A DNA stretch of 64,000 nucleotides from Chitinophaga rupis (GCF_900109685.1 NZ_FOBB01000001.1:806001-870000), one strand, 5' to 3'. Shown: positions 1-9,797, numbered from the stretch's first letter. The notes: a model not told the origin generated them from the letters alone. Translations and numbers: made by a program.

Positions 1-1357
1 CAATACCTACACGGTAGCTCACTACATCATACTTCACACCTTCAAATTCAAAGTTCTCCAGGTCAGCTCTTAAACCACCCTGTACTTTAAAGTCGGCTGC
101 TTTCATGATACCGCTTTTATTCACCCCTACCTTCAGTACCGGATCAGGGATCATTTTTACACGGAATTCTTTGCTGCCAAGGCTTTTGGATTTACCATCC
201 ACGTTAGCTACCACATTGATGATGGCGCGGCCCGGGTTGGTTACTGTTACGATATAATTACCTGCACCCTGTTTGCGGATGTTACCTACGTTGATGGAAG
301 CATTTACGCTTTCAGCAGGTACGCCGGCGGCAGAGATGGATATAGGATTCGGTAACCCTATATACAGCACGTTCATTTTATCAGCAGAAATTGAAGTAGT
401 AGAAGCTCCTACATTATAGGTCTCATTAAAGTTATAAGATTCCAGTTCACCGTTAGGTTTAGGCAGGGTAATAGTACCGGCGATTGTTTTTTCACCGATG
501 CCGGATACCGGCATAGTAAAAGTACCCAGGCCTTCAGAAGCGGTTATGGTTTGACCATTTACCACGATGGTAGGATTTACAGTGCTGCTGTAAGCGCCTA
601 CGGCGATTTGTGCAGTCAGTGTCTGACCTTCCATCAGGTTCTTAGAGTTCAGAGAGATGAACGGACGTACTTTATCAAATTTAAAGTTCTGTGCGTCTAT
701 CTGGCGGAACAGGTCGTCGATGATCAGAGACTCAGAGTTCTTCACATCGTTCTGGAACTTACCCAGGATAGTTACTGCCGCAATGGTAGGCACCATGTTA
801 AAGTGGTAAGTGGTCCAGGTTTTAGGCACACCATCGTCATGGCCGGATGATTTACCTACTTCTATTCTTAAAGGCAAAGTTTTTTCAAACTGAGCTTTAA
901 GCTTAGGATCCACGAAGGTCAGGAACTTCTCGCGCAGCTCTTTCAGCGCTTTTTCCATTTCAGGACCTTTCTTCTGGTTATCCATCACACGGGTGGGAGC
1001 GTCCAGGTTATCTTTTGATTTGATATTCCCTTCCTCATCACGTCCACCACTTTCCCGTATAATCGTTTCTTTCAAAGTTTCGATATACGTAAACATATCA
1101 CTGGAAAGCTTCTTTACTTCTTGTGCTTTAGCGCGCAGCGGGCCTACTTTTGCAGCATTCTCCGCCATTTGCTTTTCAAACTGGTCGTAAGTAATATTGT
1201 TCTTATCAGTGATTGATTTATTGGAGGTGTTGATAGAGTTATTTACGATATTGAATGCGTTTAATATTTCGGCAGAGACGTTCAATGCTAGCATGGCTGT
1301 TAAGACCAGGTACATGAAGTTGATCATCTTCTGCCTTGGATCTTTTGGTAGTGACAT
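1..1357 (-). CDS. gldM: Gliding motility / type IX secretion protein GldM (3' end outside window)
   Basis: GldM forms, with GldL, the proton-driven inner-membrane motor of the type IX secretion system. The reading frame starts at the ATG at 1357 (MSLPKDPRQKMINFMYLVLT) and stays open to the left edge, giving about 452 residues of a protein usually near 510. A single membrane helix lies at about residues 11-30, followed by a helical region and then repeated beta-rich periplasmic domains, the family layout. It lies 60 bp downstream of gldL and follows gldK, the conserved gldKLMN order, so gldN is expected just beyond the window. Identification is confident; only the C-terminal part is missing. 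Confidence 0.93.
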   Translation of the reverse strand, partial: MSLPKDPRQKMINFMYLVLTAMLALNVSAEILNAFNIVNNSINTSNKSITDKNNITYDQFEKQMAENAAKVGPLRAKAQEVKKLSSDMFTYIETLKETIIRESGGRDEEGNIKSKDNLDAPTRVMDNQKKGPEMEKALKELREKFLTFVDPKLKAQFEKTLPLRIEVGKSSGHDDGVPKTWTTYHFNMVPTIAAVTILGKFQNDVKNSESLIIDDLFRQIDAQNFKFDKVRPFISLNSKNLMEGQTLTAQIAVGAYSSTVNPTIVVNGQTITASEGLGTFTMPVSGIGEKTIAGTITLPKPNGELESYNFNETYNVGASTTSISADKMNVLYIGLPNPISISAAGVPAESVNASINVGNIRKQGAGNYIVTVTNPGRAIINVVANVDGKSKSLGSKEFRVKMIPDPVLKVGVNKSGIMKAADFKVQGGLRADLENFEFEGVKYDVVSYRVGI

Positions 1358-1417
1358 AGCTCGTTTTCGATTTAATGATTGTCTTAGATTGTGTGTGAAA
1401 ACTAATTATGGTCTACC

Positions 1418-2161
1418 TTATCTTCCATGCATTGCGCTCAACATGTTACCATAGATGGTATTGAGGTTGCTCAGATTTTTAGCCAACAGAGTGATCTGTT
1501 CCTGTGTTTTCTTAGCATCATCAACGCTGGCGCTCATAGCCTGAGAAGTCGTTAACAGATTTCTGTAGAAATTGTTCATGGCTTTCAGGTGGTTATTGGT
1601 ATCCTGCAGCTCCAGTTCGTAGATAGCATTCAGGGAAGCCAGGTTTTTGGTCATGCCCTGCATTTGCTCATGGAAATGCCTGGTGGATTCAGATGCGCTG
1701 TTGAAGGAAGATACTGCAGATGCAGCGGTGGTGTAAGCAACTGCTACACTACCAATTGCGTTGGCAGCTTCTCTTGTTTTCTGAGTGTAATCACCGGTGG
1801 CTGCTACCACGTCGCTGATATCTCTCATCTTGTCCACAGTGGTTCCCAGTTTCTGGAAATTCTCACTCAGGCGTTGCAGGTTAGCAGGCGTAATGTCGGC
1901 CTCCTGTAACATCTTGTCTAATCCGGATACTGCGGGATGACCGGCATAAGCCACTCCTTCAGCAGGTGCGTGAGACGCAGAGCTGTCCGGTACAAAAGCA
2001 TACACAAAGAAGATCAGTGCTTCTACACTCAATCCCATGATCAGGGCTATATCGGCGCCCTTCCAGTGTTGCAGCTTAAATAATGCTCCAATGATCACCA
2101 CGGAGGCTGCAATACATACAAAAAAGTTCAACCATTTCGCCTTGTTAGGATTCATAGCCAT
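1418..2161 (-). CDS. gldL: Gliding motility / type IX secretion protein GldL
   Basis: GldL is the inner-membrane motor partner of GldM and couples the proton gradient to secretion and gliding. The 247-residue protein has two N-terminal membrane helices at about residues 10-27 and 36-57, separated by the short loop KLQHWKGAD, and then a long helical cytoplasmic tail. A membrane-embedded glutamate occurs in helix 2 (GLSVEALIFF), where the family carries its conserved acidic residue. The start could be the first Met (2161) or the third codon (2155); neither has a clear ribosome site. It sits between gldK and gldM. Confidence 0.93.
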   Translation of the reverse strand: MAMNPNKAKWLNFFVCIAASVVIIGALFKLQHWKGADIALIMGLSVEALIFFVYAFVPDSSASHAPAEGVAYAGHPAVSGLDKMLQEADITPANLQRLSENFQKLGTTVDKMRDISDVVAATGDYTQKTREAANAIGSVAVAYTTAASAVSSFNSASESTRHFHEQMQGMTKNLASLNAIYELELQDTNNHLKAMNNFYRNLLTTSQAMSASVDDAKKTQEQITLLAKNLSNLNTIYGNMLSAMHGR

Positions 2162-2280
2162 AGGTTAAAATTTAATCTGGTTAAAGGTTAAAGTTGTTGT
2201 TAAGGAATAGTTATTGCTCAAAGATTTGCATACTGTGTACATCATCGTCAGGTCTCTCAATCTATACATGGCTAATAATT

Positions 2281-3567
2281 TTACTTCTTCTTATTGAAGT
2301 CATTCTTAGAACGGCTCAGGAATGCTATGGTACACCTGAAACCAATATAAGACTTAGCACTATCCTGGTATTCGAAAGAGCGGGTACCTGTTTGCAGGAA
2401 ATAACCGATATCTTTCCAGGAACCACCTCTTACTGACTTACGCTTCATTTTGGGTGCGGCATCATCCGGTATATCCATTCTGAGGTAAGGGTTCATATCA
2501 GAGGTGAAAGAATATGAGTTCTCGTAAAAAATGTCCTGTGTCCATTCTGCTACGTTACCAGCCATGTTGTACAGACCGTAGTCGTTAGGCCAGTAAGCAT
2601 CTGCACGTACTGTGTAGAAACCACCGTCTTCCGGATAGTTACCGCGGCCCGGCTTAAAGTTAGCCAGCAAGCAGCCTTTTTTGTTGCGGATATAATAACC
2701 ACCCCAGGGGTATGGTGTTTGTTCCCTGCCGCCGCGCGCTGCATATTCCCATTGGGCTTCTGAAGGCAGCTGGAACTTATCTTCCGTGAACAGGTTCTTA
2801 GAGCTACGGTAGTCGTCCCAGAACTTACTACGCCATTCGCAGAAAGCGCTGGCCTGGTGCCAGGTTACGCCTACTACCGGGTAGTTGTCAAAGGCAGGAT
2901 GCCAGAAGTACATACGCGTCATGGGCTCATTGTAAGCGTAAGAGAAGTCCCTGATCCAGCACAAAGTGTCGGGATAGATCTGAACATCTTTCTTTACAAT
3001 GAACGTAGAACGGGGCTTACCCTTGTTCTCGCGCAGCTTGGCGGCATCCCAGTTAAAGGATTCCTGGTGGTAAAGGAGCTTGTACACGTCAATCTCCTTT
3101 TTATTATACAGGCGGTCTTCCGGAGAGTAGATCATGGCATCTATCTTTTCATAGGTTGCCTTGTCCTTCCAGTTGATCTTCTGTTTCCAGTCGATAATAT
3201 CCTGGTCGCCATCTTTTTTCACATGTCCCATGAGTATATGGGCTATAGAGTCACGCACCCAGTTCACAAACTGGCGATATTCGTTATTCGTGATTTCCGT
3301 AGCATCCATATAGAACCCTGAAACGGATATAGACTTGTTACGGGCGGTGAACGCGTAGTTCACATCCTCGTCACTGGGTCCCATGTGAAAGGTTCCGGAA
3401 GGCACATACACCATTCCGTAAGGTACAGGAGGAAAATACCTCGGTCTGGGGCTCACTCCTATCAGTTGCCCTTGTGCATTCTTGGGGGTTTTACTACCTC
3501 CACAGCTGGCCGCCAGCAGGCTCACCAGCAATACAGCGAACAGACCACTTGAATAATTAAGCTTCAT
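2281..3567 (-). CDS. gldK: Gliding motility lipoprotein GldK (FGE-sulfatase fold)
   Basis: GldK is an outer-membrane lipoprotein that forms a periplasmic ring with GldN in the type IX secretion system. I chose the Met at 3567 (428 aa) because it gives a compact lipoprotein signal, MKLNYSSGLFAVLLVSLLAA, with the lipidated Cys at residue 22; two in-frame Met codons lie upstream, at 3582 and 3591. The body has the formylglycine-generating-enzyme/SUMF1 fold signature: VYVPSGTFHMG near the N-terminus, LPSEAQWEYAARGG in the middle, and NVAEWTQD and VRGGSW near the end. The catalytic cysteines of true FGE are not expected in GldK. First gene of the gldKLM unit. Confidence 0.93.
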   Translation of the reverse strand: MKLNYSSGLFAVLLVSLLAASCGGSKTPKNAQGQLIGVSPRPRYFPPVPYGMVYVPSGTFHMGPSDEDVNYAFTARNKSISVSGFYMDATEITNNEYRQFVNWVRDSIAHILMGHVKKDGDQDIIDWKQKINWKDKATYEKIDAMIYSPEDRLYNKKEIDVYKLLYHQESFNWDAAKLRENKGKPRSTFIVKKDVQIYPDTLCWIRDFSYAYNEPMTRMYFWHPAFDNYPVVGVTWHQASAFCEWRSKFWDDYRSSKNLFTEDKFQLPSEAQWEYAARGGREQTPYPWGGYYIRNKKGCLLANFKPGRGNYPEDGGFYTVRADAYWPNDYGLYNMAGNVAEWTQDIFYENSYSFTSDMNPYLRMDIPDDAAPKMKRKSVRGGSWKDIGYFLQTGTRSFEYQDSAKSYIGFRCTIAFLSRSKNDFNKKK

Positions 3568-3591
3568 AAGGGTAGCTTTCATCTGAAACAT

Positions 3592-3943
3592 TTAGGTCTT
3601 TTTCAAAGGTAAGATGGAACTCGCGGCGTTCTCCTCTTGTAAATTCAACAAAATATGCTCGTTTCATCTGGTAATTAATTCAATTTTTTCCAGGGTCAGA
3701 CGGTCGTCTATATATCTCTAAAAAACTTATTGACATATAGTTTTCCACATCCGAATTGGTGCAAGATAGCAAATGTAATAATTATTTTTAATCCGTAGTT
3801 ACTTTTCGCACAACTTTTTCAATTCTACATACAACCCTACGGTACTTACATTAAACGCAATTTTTAACATTTTATTATATGAACTCGCCACCATTTCTTC
3901 AATTGTTCACCCTTATGTTTTAATTGTACTGCAAGTTAATTAA
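3592..3943. other. AT-rich intergenic region between gldK and the DUF255 gene
   Basis: This stretch of about 350 bp contains no convincing reading frame. Apart from the possible gldK -7 element at 3604-3611 I see only low-complexity A/T sequence. It is the upstream region of gldK and the downstream region of the DUF255 gene. Confidence 0.6.
3604..3611 (-). promoter_or_regulatory. Possible -7 element upstream of gldK
   Basis: The minus strand reads TACCTTTG, an exact match to the Bacteroidota -7 consensus TAnnTTTG. It would start transcription near 3597, which favours the gldK start at 3567 over the one at 3591. No TTTG -33 box lies at the usual spacing, so support is partial. Confidence 0.35.
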
Positions 3944-5992
3944 TTATTTTATTAAATTAATGATTTCTTTTATATAAAACACGGGTTTAATGCAATGATA
4001 ATCTTCACACAAATACACCAGCGTTTTACCCGGCTGTTCCCGGTCCTGTAACAGGGGCATGCCAGGCTGGCTACTTTCCGCGCCCAGCAACACTTTGAAC
4101 GGAATATAATGTTCATGAACCTCCTGCATTCTGGCCCTGAATTCCGGGCCTACAATGGCTAATTCTTTGGTGCCTTTTACCCACTGTAATAACTCCGCCG
4201 CCCAAATTCCAAAAGAAGTGGGGTAGCGTACCACGGTTTGTGCCAGGCGGCCCAGCATGTCCACTGCCCGGTTGGTCCAGTCCCGGTGGTCAAACACCAG
4301 GGCAAGGTAGCGCAGGTTGGCAGCCATCAGGGCATTTCCGCTGGGCACCGCGCCGTCGTAGATCTCCTTCTTACGCACAATCACATCCTGCTGATCCTGA
4401 ATGGTATAGTAAAAATAAGTGCCGGTTTCATCTGAAAAATGTGCGATCACAAATTCTGTTAGCTGCCGCGCGCGGTTCAGCCATTCCGGGTTACCGCTAA
4501 CTTCCTGCAGGGCAATGAGCGCCCTTATCAGGCAGGCATAGTCGTCCAGGAAAGCAGGATATTTAGCCGTACCGGCTTTATACGTGTGGTAAAACGCCGT
4601 ATCATGATCCGGTTGGCGCATATTTTCCCACAAAAAATCCACCGCCCGGGTAGCCACTTCCAGGTAATGTGCATTACCTAAGGCGGCATAAGCTTTACAA
4701 TAAGCGTTGATCATGAGCGCATTCCATCCCAGCAGTATTTTATCATCCAGCCCGGGGCGGATCCTGCGGTCACGAACCTCCATTAATTGGCGGCGGCTTT
4801 CTGCCAGCGAGGCCTGTAAGGCGGCTTCCTCCATACCCTTTTCTGCGGCAAAAGCGGCCAGGGGCTGGCGGATCCATAAAATATTCTCTTCTTCCCAGTT
4901 ACCTTCTTCCGTAACATCATAAAATTCGCAGAACAGCGCGGCTTTTTCTCCCAGGACGCCTTCTATCTCTGCCTTACTCCATACATAAAACTTACCTTCC
5001 ACCCCTTCTGAATCTGCATCCAGGGCTGCATAAAAGCCGCCCTGCGTGTCTGTCATCTCCCTTTCTATAAATTCCAGGGTATGGGTAATGGTGTTTGCAT
5101 AGGTGTTATTGCGGGTAAGCTGGTAGGCTTCACAAAGGGTATCTATCAGTAAAGCATTGTCATACAGCATTTTCTCAAAATGCGGAGCCAGCCACTTTTC
5201 ATCGGTACTGTAGCGGGCAAAACCGCCACCCAGCTGGTCATAAATGCCGCCCTGCAGCATTTTATCCAGCGAAAGGAGGGCCTGCTCCAGCGCTGCCGGC
5301 GCCTGAAAACTAAAGTGGTAGCGCAGCAGGTATTGAATGGTAAAGGTACCGGGGAACTTGGGCGCCCGGCCAAAACCACCCCAGGTTTTATCGGCCTGGG
5401 TAAGTATGTTATTGAAAATGGTATCGCATTGCTCCCGGGTAAACAGCTCTTCTTTAGGAATGCCTGGTAGTAGTGCTGTTTGGGTACCAAACTGGTTGGC
5501 CTGGGCCAGGTGCGTTGTAAGCGTATTGGCCTGCTGCTCAATATCTTCCCGGCGCTCTTTAAATGCCTGTGCCAGCGACAGCAGCACGTCTTTCCAGGAG
5601 GGCCGGTTAAAGGCTTTTACCGGGGGAAAATAAGTGCCGCCGTAAAAAGGCCTTTTATCAGGCGTTAAAAAAACATTCAGAGGCCAGCCACCCGCGCCGG
5701 TCATAGCCTGCACGGCATCCATATAAATATGATCCAAGTCCGGGCGTTCTTCCCGGTCTATCTTAATATTAATGAAGTGTTTGTTCATAATGCCGGCAGT
5801 GTCGGCGTCCTCAAAGCTTTCCCGTTCCATTACATGGCACCAGTGGCAGGCAGCATAACCAATGCTTACCAGCATAGGCTTATTTTCCTGCAACGCGCGT
5901 TGCAAAGCCTCCTCTCCCCAGGGATACCAATCCACGGGATTATGTGCATGTTGTAACAGATAAGGACTTGTCTCCCCGGCTAATTTATTCAC
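3944..5992 (-). CDS. Thioredoxin-domain protein of the YyaL/SSP411 (DUF255) family
   Basis: The 682-residue protein starts [20 protein letters not shown], the family N-terminus, followed by a thioredoxin-like domain with the active-site motif ACHWCHVM (about residues 48-55) and [12 protein letters not shown]. The remainder resembles the (alpha/alpha)6 barrel of N-acylglucosamine 2-epimerase/cellobiose-epimerase proteins, with [17 protein letters not shown] and [10 protein letters not shown] as signatures. The mammalian member is SPATA20. Length is normal for the family (about 680). The biochemical role is not established; a redox or sugar-related role is often assumed. It is read leftward on its own, with no obvious operon partner. 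Confidence 0.9.
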   Translation of the reverse strand: MNKLAGETSPYLLQHAHNPVDWYPWGEEALQRALQENKPMLVSIGYAACHWCHVMERESFEDADTAGIMNKHFINIKIDREERPDLDHIYMDAVQAMTGAGGWPLNVFLTPDKRPFYGGTYFPPVKAFNRPSWKDVLLSLAQAFKERREDIEQQANTLTTHLAQANQFGTQTALLPGIPKEELFTREQCDTIFNNILTQADKTWGGFGRAPKFPGTFTIQYLLRYHFSFQAPAALEQALLSLDKMLQGGIYDQLGGGFARYSTDEKWLAPHFEKMLYDNALLIDTLCEAYQLTRNNTYANTITHTLEFIEREMTDTQGGFYAALDADSEGVEGKFYVWSKAEIEGVLGEKAALFCEFYDVTEEGNWEEENILWIRQPLAAFAAEKGMEEAALQASLAESRRQLMEVRDRRIRPGLDDKILLGWNALMINAYCKAYAALGNAHYLEVATRAVDFLWENMRQPDHDTAFYHTYKAGTAKYPAFLDDYACLIRALIALQEVSGNPEWLNRARQLTEFVIAHFSDETGTYFYYTIQDQQDVIVRKKEIYDGAVPSGNALMAANLRYLALVFDHRDWTNRAVDMLGRLAQTVVRYPTSFGIWAAELLQWVKGTKELAIVGPEFRARMQEVHEHYIPFKVLLGAESSQPGMPLLQDREQPGKTLVYLCEDYHCIKPVFYIKEIINLIK

Positions 5993-6141
5993 AACTTAAT
6001 TTCGGCGGTGCGCATGAAGCATGGTTCATTCATGTTCACACAGGTTATGGTTTATTAAATGATGCTGTTGGCTTCTTCTAATATAGCTAAAATAGCGAAT
6101 AATTTTACATCTCCTATCACACAAACGGTTAATTTCCAGGC

Positions 6142-6168
6142 AAAAAAAGGACGGCTTTCGCCGTCCTT
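6142..6168 (-). terminator. Rho-independent terminator after hemD
   Basis: On the minus strand a 9-bp GC-rich stem (6147-6155 with 6160-6168, core GGACGGC/GCCGTCC) with a TTTC tetraloop is followed by a seven-base U tract (A run at 6142-6148 on the plus strand). It lies about 30 bp after the hemD stop. Confidence 0.85.
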
Positions 6169-6199
6169 GCAAGTAAGTTATTTTTTTACTCTTTGGAGA

Positions 6200-6994
6200 T
6201 TATTTTTTGTTCAGCTCAGAGAGGTATTGTTCCAGCGCTGCCACCATAGAGGGGGCCTGGGGCGCCGGGGCCTTTACATCCAGCCGTAAGCCTGCTTCTT
6301 CCACTGCAGCGGAGGTAGTAGGGCCAAATGCGCCGATGCGGGTACCATTCTGCTGGAACTCTGGTAAGTTCTCAAATAATGATCTTACACCGGAGGGGCT
6401 GAAGAAAACGATCATGTCATACTCTTTACCAGACAGGATCTCCTTCACATCGTTTGACACCGTTTTATACAAGGTAGCGGTGGCATACTCGCACTTATTG
6501 ATTTTCAACCATTCTTCAATGTCTTTCTTTTGACTGTCGGAGCTGGGGAACAGGAACTTTTCATTGTCCCGGTGCTTGTTCATTACTTCCAGCAGGCTTT
6601 TGGTAGACCCATCCGCCCCATAGAACACCTTTCTTTTCCGGTACAGGATAAATTTCTGCAAATAGAGCGCTACGGCTTCTGTGATGCAAAAGTATTTGCA
6701 ATCCTGCGACACCTTGATCTTCATCTCCTCACAGATCCTGAAAAAGTGATCCACCGAGTTACGGCTGGTAAAGATCACGGCTGTAAAGTTCAGGATATCG
6801 ATCTTCTGTTTCCTAAAGTCCTTTGCAGATAAACCTTCAACCCTTATAAACGGATAAAAATCCAATTTTACATTGAATTTTTTAGCCAGGTCAAAATAAG
6901 GGGACTTCTCAGTTTCAGGCTTTGGCTGGGAAATGAGGATCGACTGTACGTGATGTTTTACTTGCAAATCTGTTTTTTGCCCGCCTTTTATCAT
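6200..6994 (-). CDS. hemD: Uroporphyrinogen-III synthase
   Basis: HemD cyclises hydroxymethylbilane to uroporphyrinogen III in tetrapyrrole synthesis. The 264-residue protein has the two-lobed HemD arrangement: ILISQPKP at the N-terminus (family: vLiTRP), FTSRNSVDHFF in lobe 1 and VFFSPSGVRSLFENL plus RIGAFGPTTSAAVEEAGL near the end, which match the conserved 'fTSxxaV' and 'iGxxTaxal' segments. Primary sequence is always weakly conserved in this family, so these motifs carry the call. It lies 46 bp downstream of the DUF4271 gene, a common pairing in Bacteroidota, and has a strong terminator after it. Confidence 0.88.
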   Translation of the reverse strand: MIKGGQKTDLQVKHHVQSILISQPKPETEKSPYFDLAKKFNVKLDFYPFIRVEGLSAKDFRKQKIDILNFTAVIFTSRNSVDHFFRICEEMKIKVSQDCKYFCITEAVALYLQKFILYRKRKVFYGADGSTKSLLEVMNKHRDNEKFLFPSSDSQKKDIEEWLKINKCEYATATLYKTVSNDVKEILSGKEYDMIVFFSPSGVRSLFENLPEFQQNGTRIGAFGPTTSAAVEEAGLRLDVKAPAPQAPSMVAALEQYLSELNKK

Positions 6995-7040
6995 ACTTAA
7001 ATTTGCTCTTGTGTTAACAATTGCAGTAAAGTAATTTTAG

Positions 7041-8099
7041 TTAATTACCCGTTAACCAAATCAGCAGCACCTTTGTTAAAAGCAACACAGGCGCTACTTC
7101 GAATGCGCAAAGGTAAAGAAAAAAATGCAATCTACTGAAAGATAGATATTGCTTTATCACGGAATAAGACCTAACATATCTGTACCCAATCAATAAAACG
7201 ATAAAAAATAATGATATATATAGGAAAGCACGGGCTATTTGCGGCTGGCAAAAGGCCAAAATCACCAGAAAAGGCACCAGCAGTATACCCAGCACTTTGT
7301 TGATCAGGTTCAGGATAAAAATATAGGCATCTGCAAGGTCGTTATTGCCGAACAGCCATCCGCAAAAACGTAATACCACATGCTTAATGCCATAGATCAG
7401 GGCTACCAGCAGTATAAGGCCGGGTATCAGCAACCAGGCATCTGCATTAAAAATATATTGCTGCCGGTACATAAGCAGGTACAGGTACACGCCCAGGCTT
7501 ACGGCAAAAAAGGCATTCAGTAAAAAGTTGGGAAAGGGCGACTGGGATAGCTGGTCTTTTAACTGGCGCTGGCTAAGGGTAGGATTCAGGAATGCGCGGA
7601 ACAGGTCTGAAAAATATTTGAGGTAGGCCAGGCGTATTACCCCCAGCAACAATACCACCCCGCCTATAAGGTACACCAGCCAGTCCAGGTCCTTATAGGG
7701 CCGCACTACGTTCAGGTCAAAATAACGCGGCTTACCCGGGTGCAGGTACATATTTTTAGCTGCCAGGTTACGCATAAAGATATCGTAGGCTGTTTCCTGG
7801 TGCAAAGGTACTTTGGGTTGCTGCAGCAGGGTGTCAGTTGCGGCGGTTTTAGCCGTGTCTGCAGGTTTGGGAACGGCGGCAGTGTTGGTTAGCGTACGAT
7901 TATCCACCGGTGGTTTTACAGCTACCCTGCCGGTATCCGCTACCGGCTTTTTCTTAGGGGTTGCCGGGCGGCGTTTTGCGGTGTCCTGTTGTACACTGCT
8001 AACTTTGGGCGCGCTGTTATTTGTACTGTCCTGCGCATATAACCCTAAACTACTGAATATGAATAACCAAAGTAAGAATAACCCGTTTCGCACCAGCAT
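7041..8099 (-). CDS. DUF4271 integral membrane protein
   Basis: This 352-residue protein has a signal peptide (MLVRNGLFLLWLFIFSSLG, cleaved after LYAQ), a low-complexity Pro/Thr/Lys-rich periplasmic stretch to about residue 95, then about seven to eight membrane helices. The segment RAFLNPTLSQRQLKDQL between helices 1 and 2 is typical of DUF4271. The function is unknown. Its persistent pairing with hemD in Bacteroidota suggests a link to heme or envelope biology, but that is inference only. A -7 promoter element lies immediately upstream. Confidence 0.85.
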   Translation of the reverse strand: MLVRNGLFLLWLFIFSSLGLYAQDSTNNSAPKVSSVQQDTAKRRPATPKKKPVADTGRVAVKPPVDNRTLTNTAAVPKPADTAKTAATDTLLQQPKVPLHQETAYDIFMRNLAAKNMYLHPGKPRYFDLNVVRPYKDLDWLVYLIGGVVLLLGVIRLAYLKYFSDLFRAFLNPTLSQRQLKDQLSQSPFPNFLLNAFFAVSLGVYLYLLMYRQQYIFNADAWLLIPGLILLVALIYGIKHVVLRFCGWLFGNNDLADAYIFILNLINKVLGILLVPFLVILAFCQPQIARAFLYISLFFIVLLIGYRYVRSYSVIKQYLSFSRLHFFLYLCAFEVAPVLLLTKVLLIWLTGN

Positions 8100-8112
8100 A
8101 TTTTTATATTTG

Positions 8113-8120
8113 CAAATATA
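8113..8120 (-). promoter_or_regulatory. -7 promoter element for DUF4271-hemD
   Basis: The minus strand reads TATATTTG, an exact TAnnTTTG match, ending 14 bp upstream of the DUF4271 start codon. Predicted leader is only about 6-8 nt. It sits in a small palindrome (ATATTTGCAAATAT). A -33 TTTG was not found at 19-21 bp. Confidence 0.45.
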
Positions 8121-8218
8121 ATATAATTGTCCACAGTCTACTGCTCACAGAACAAGGGCTGCCTGATGTTCATATGATCTTTTGACGATAGTTCACGGAC
8201 TGTTGACCTGAAAAAATT

Positions 8219-9343
8219 ATGGCCGGTATCTATTTACATATTCCTTTTTGCAGACGTGCCTGTTACTACTGCAACTTTCATTTTTCTACCTCCCTGGGGC
8301 AAAAAGATGCGCTGGTGGATAGTCTTTTACAGGAAATGATGCTGCAACAGCCTTACCTGCAGGGACAGCAGGTAGATACCGTTTACTTTGGCGGCGGCAC
8401 CCCCAGCCTGCTGGACGATGCAGACCTGCAGCGGATCATGGAAAAGCTGCGCCAGCTGTTTCCTATCTCTGGCCGGGCGGAAATTACCCTGGAGGCCAAC
8501 CCTGACGACCTGCAGCCGGAAAAGCTACAGGCCCTGAAAGCGGTTGGCGTAAACCGGCTAAGCATAGGCGTACAATCTTTTCACGAGGCGGATCTGCGCT
8601 GGATGAACCGTGCCCATAACAGCACCCAGGCCTTACAATGCATACAGGATGCGCAGGCGGCGGGCTTTCATAACCTAAGTATTGACCTTATTTACGGGGG
8701 CCCTACCCTGAGTGATGAGGGCTGGGCGCAGAACGTACAGCAAGCCATTGCATTACAAATACCACACCTTTCGTGTTATGCGCTTACGGTGGAACCAGGC
8801 ACTGCGCTGGACCACTTCATTAAACAGCATAAAGTAGCTGCCGTGGACCCGGACAAAGCTGCCCGGCATTTTGAAATGCTGGTACAATGGCTGGCTGCTG
8901 CCGGGTATGAGCACTACGAGATCAGCAACTTTGCGCTGCCCGGCTGCCGCTCCCGCCATAACAGCAGCTACTGGCAGGGCCAGACCTACCTGGGGCTGGG
9001 CCCATCCGCCCATTCTTTTAACGGGCACTCCCGCCAATGGAATGTGGCTAATAACAGCAGCTATATAAACGCTATTAAGGAAGGAAAAGTACCTTTTGAA
9101 TTAGAAAACCTGACGCCGGAGATGATGCTGAATGAATATATTATGACCTCCCTCCGCACTTCAGAAGGCTGCCACCTATACCTGGTGGAAGAGCGGTTCG
9201 GGACCGGGAAACGCCGGCAGCTGGAAACCGCCAGCCGGGAATTTATACTGGCCGGTAAAATGGTGCTGCAGCAGGATACGCTGGTGCTTACACCGGAGGG
9301 CAAGCTGTTTGCAGATGGGATTGCGGCAGAATTGTTTGTGTAA
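8219..9343 (+). CDS. hemW: Radical SAM heme chaperone HemW
   Basis: HemW is a radical-SAM family protein related to coproporphyrinogen III oxidase HemN; family members bind heme and deliver it to target proteins. The 374-residue protein starts MAGIYLHIPFC and has the CxxxCxxC iron-sulfur motif at Cys11, Cys15 and Cys18 (CRRACYYC). It then shows YFGGGTPSLL, EANPDD and NRLSIGVQSF, all HemW/HemN signatures, and YEISNFA plus GLGPSAHSF in the second half. It lacks the N-terminal extension with the extra Cys used by true HemN, which supports HemW. It faces DUF4271-hemD head to head, placing two tetrapyrrole genes together. Confidence 0.93.
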   Translation: MAGIYLHIPFCRRACYYCNFHFSTSLGQKDALVDSLLQEMMLQQPYLQGQQVDTVYFGGGTPSLLDDADLQRIMEKLRQLFPISGRAEITLEANPDDLQPEKLQALKAVGVNRLSIGVQSFHEADLRWMNRAHNSTQALQCIQDAQAAGFHNLSIDLIYGGPTLSDEGWAQNVQQAIALQIPHLSCYALTVEPGTALDHFIKQHKVAAVDPDKAARHFEMLVQWLAAAGYEHYEISNFALPGCRSRHNSSYWQGQTYLGLGPSAHSFNGHSRQWNVANNSSYINAIKEGKVPFELENLTPEMMLNEYIMTSLRTSEGCHLYLVEERFGTGKRRQLETASREFILAGKMVLQQDTLVLTPEGKLFADGIAAELFV

Positions 9344-9454
9344 AGAGTAACCGGTGTAGTAGATAAAAGAGGGCTGCTTCCCGGGTTTTCAATGTTAAAT
9401 TGCAGCTGCCTTCAATGAAGGCAGTGTAGGCCTCCAAATAATCTGTGTAAGTGT
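9344..9454. other. Short intergenic region after hemW
   Basis: Contains a small hairpin (CTGCCTTC at 9406-9413 with GAAGGCAG at 9417-9424, loop AAT) about 60 bp after the hemW stop. No U tract follows, so it is a weak terminator at best. Confidence 0.4.
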
Positions 9455-9600
9455 TTATAACCCAATTTCAGCTGTAATAAATTCCTTTGCGCCCTGCTCA
9501 TCTGTAATAGTTAACCAGGCGGTAGCTGCATCCCCTCCCACAGCCAGGTTAAAATCAAAAACATCACAGCATAACCGTTCTGATTTAATAAAGGAAATAG
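9455..9600 (-). pseudogene. 3' fragment of a small CC-motif protein (MerR-associated type)
   Basis: Reading leftward from about 9600 to the stop at 9455, the frame encodes FIKSERLCCDVFDF followed by GGDAATAWLTITDEQGAKEF. I recognise this as resembling the C-terminal half of small proteins (about 90 aa) often found beside MerR-type heavy-metal regulators in Bacteroidota, with the core ERxCCxFFxFxL..W..ITG..GAKEFI. Its 5' half is missing: just beyond this point the opposite strand becomes the 3' part of a merR-like gene. The frame can be extended to an ATG at 9655, but that extension is antisense to the other fragment. Likely non-functional. Confidence 0.5.
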
Positions 9601-9797
9601 CGCTGTTCCTGGATATGATGGCGGCGCAGGAAGCTATCTGCGGGCAGGTGGGCAATGTGCTTGCGCAAAAGATAGCCCTCGTAAATAATAAAATACAACA
9701 ACTGATCGCTATGCGCGATCAGTTGTTGTACAGCATACAATGCTGTACAAATGCCGGTAACCAGGCCAATACCAACTGCCCTATCATTTGTGCATAA
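9582..9797 (+). pseudogene. 3' fragment of a MerR-family regulator
   Basis: The frame reads DLIKEIALFLDMMAAQEAIC, then a helix VLAQKIALVNNKIQQLIAMR, then CCTNAGNQANTNCPII and the stop. This is the pattern of the C-terminal half of metal-responsive MerR proteins: 'slkEIreLL', Cys, dimerisation helix 'KiaeIdarIaeLqamr..L' and terminal 'C..(x)n..CPI'. The winged-helix DNA-binding half is absent; upstream the sequence switches into the oppositely oriented fragment at about 9600. An ATG at 9615 would give only 60 residues without a DNA-binding domain. Interpreted as a deletion remnant. Confidence 0.6.

Noticed and set aside
9615..9797. 60-residue frame as an intact small gene
   Set aside because: It is the dimerisation half of a MerR protein with no DNA-binding domain and homology starts upstream of its ATG, so it is a fragment.
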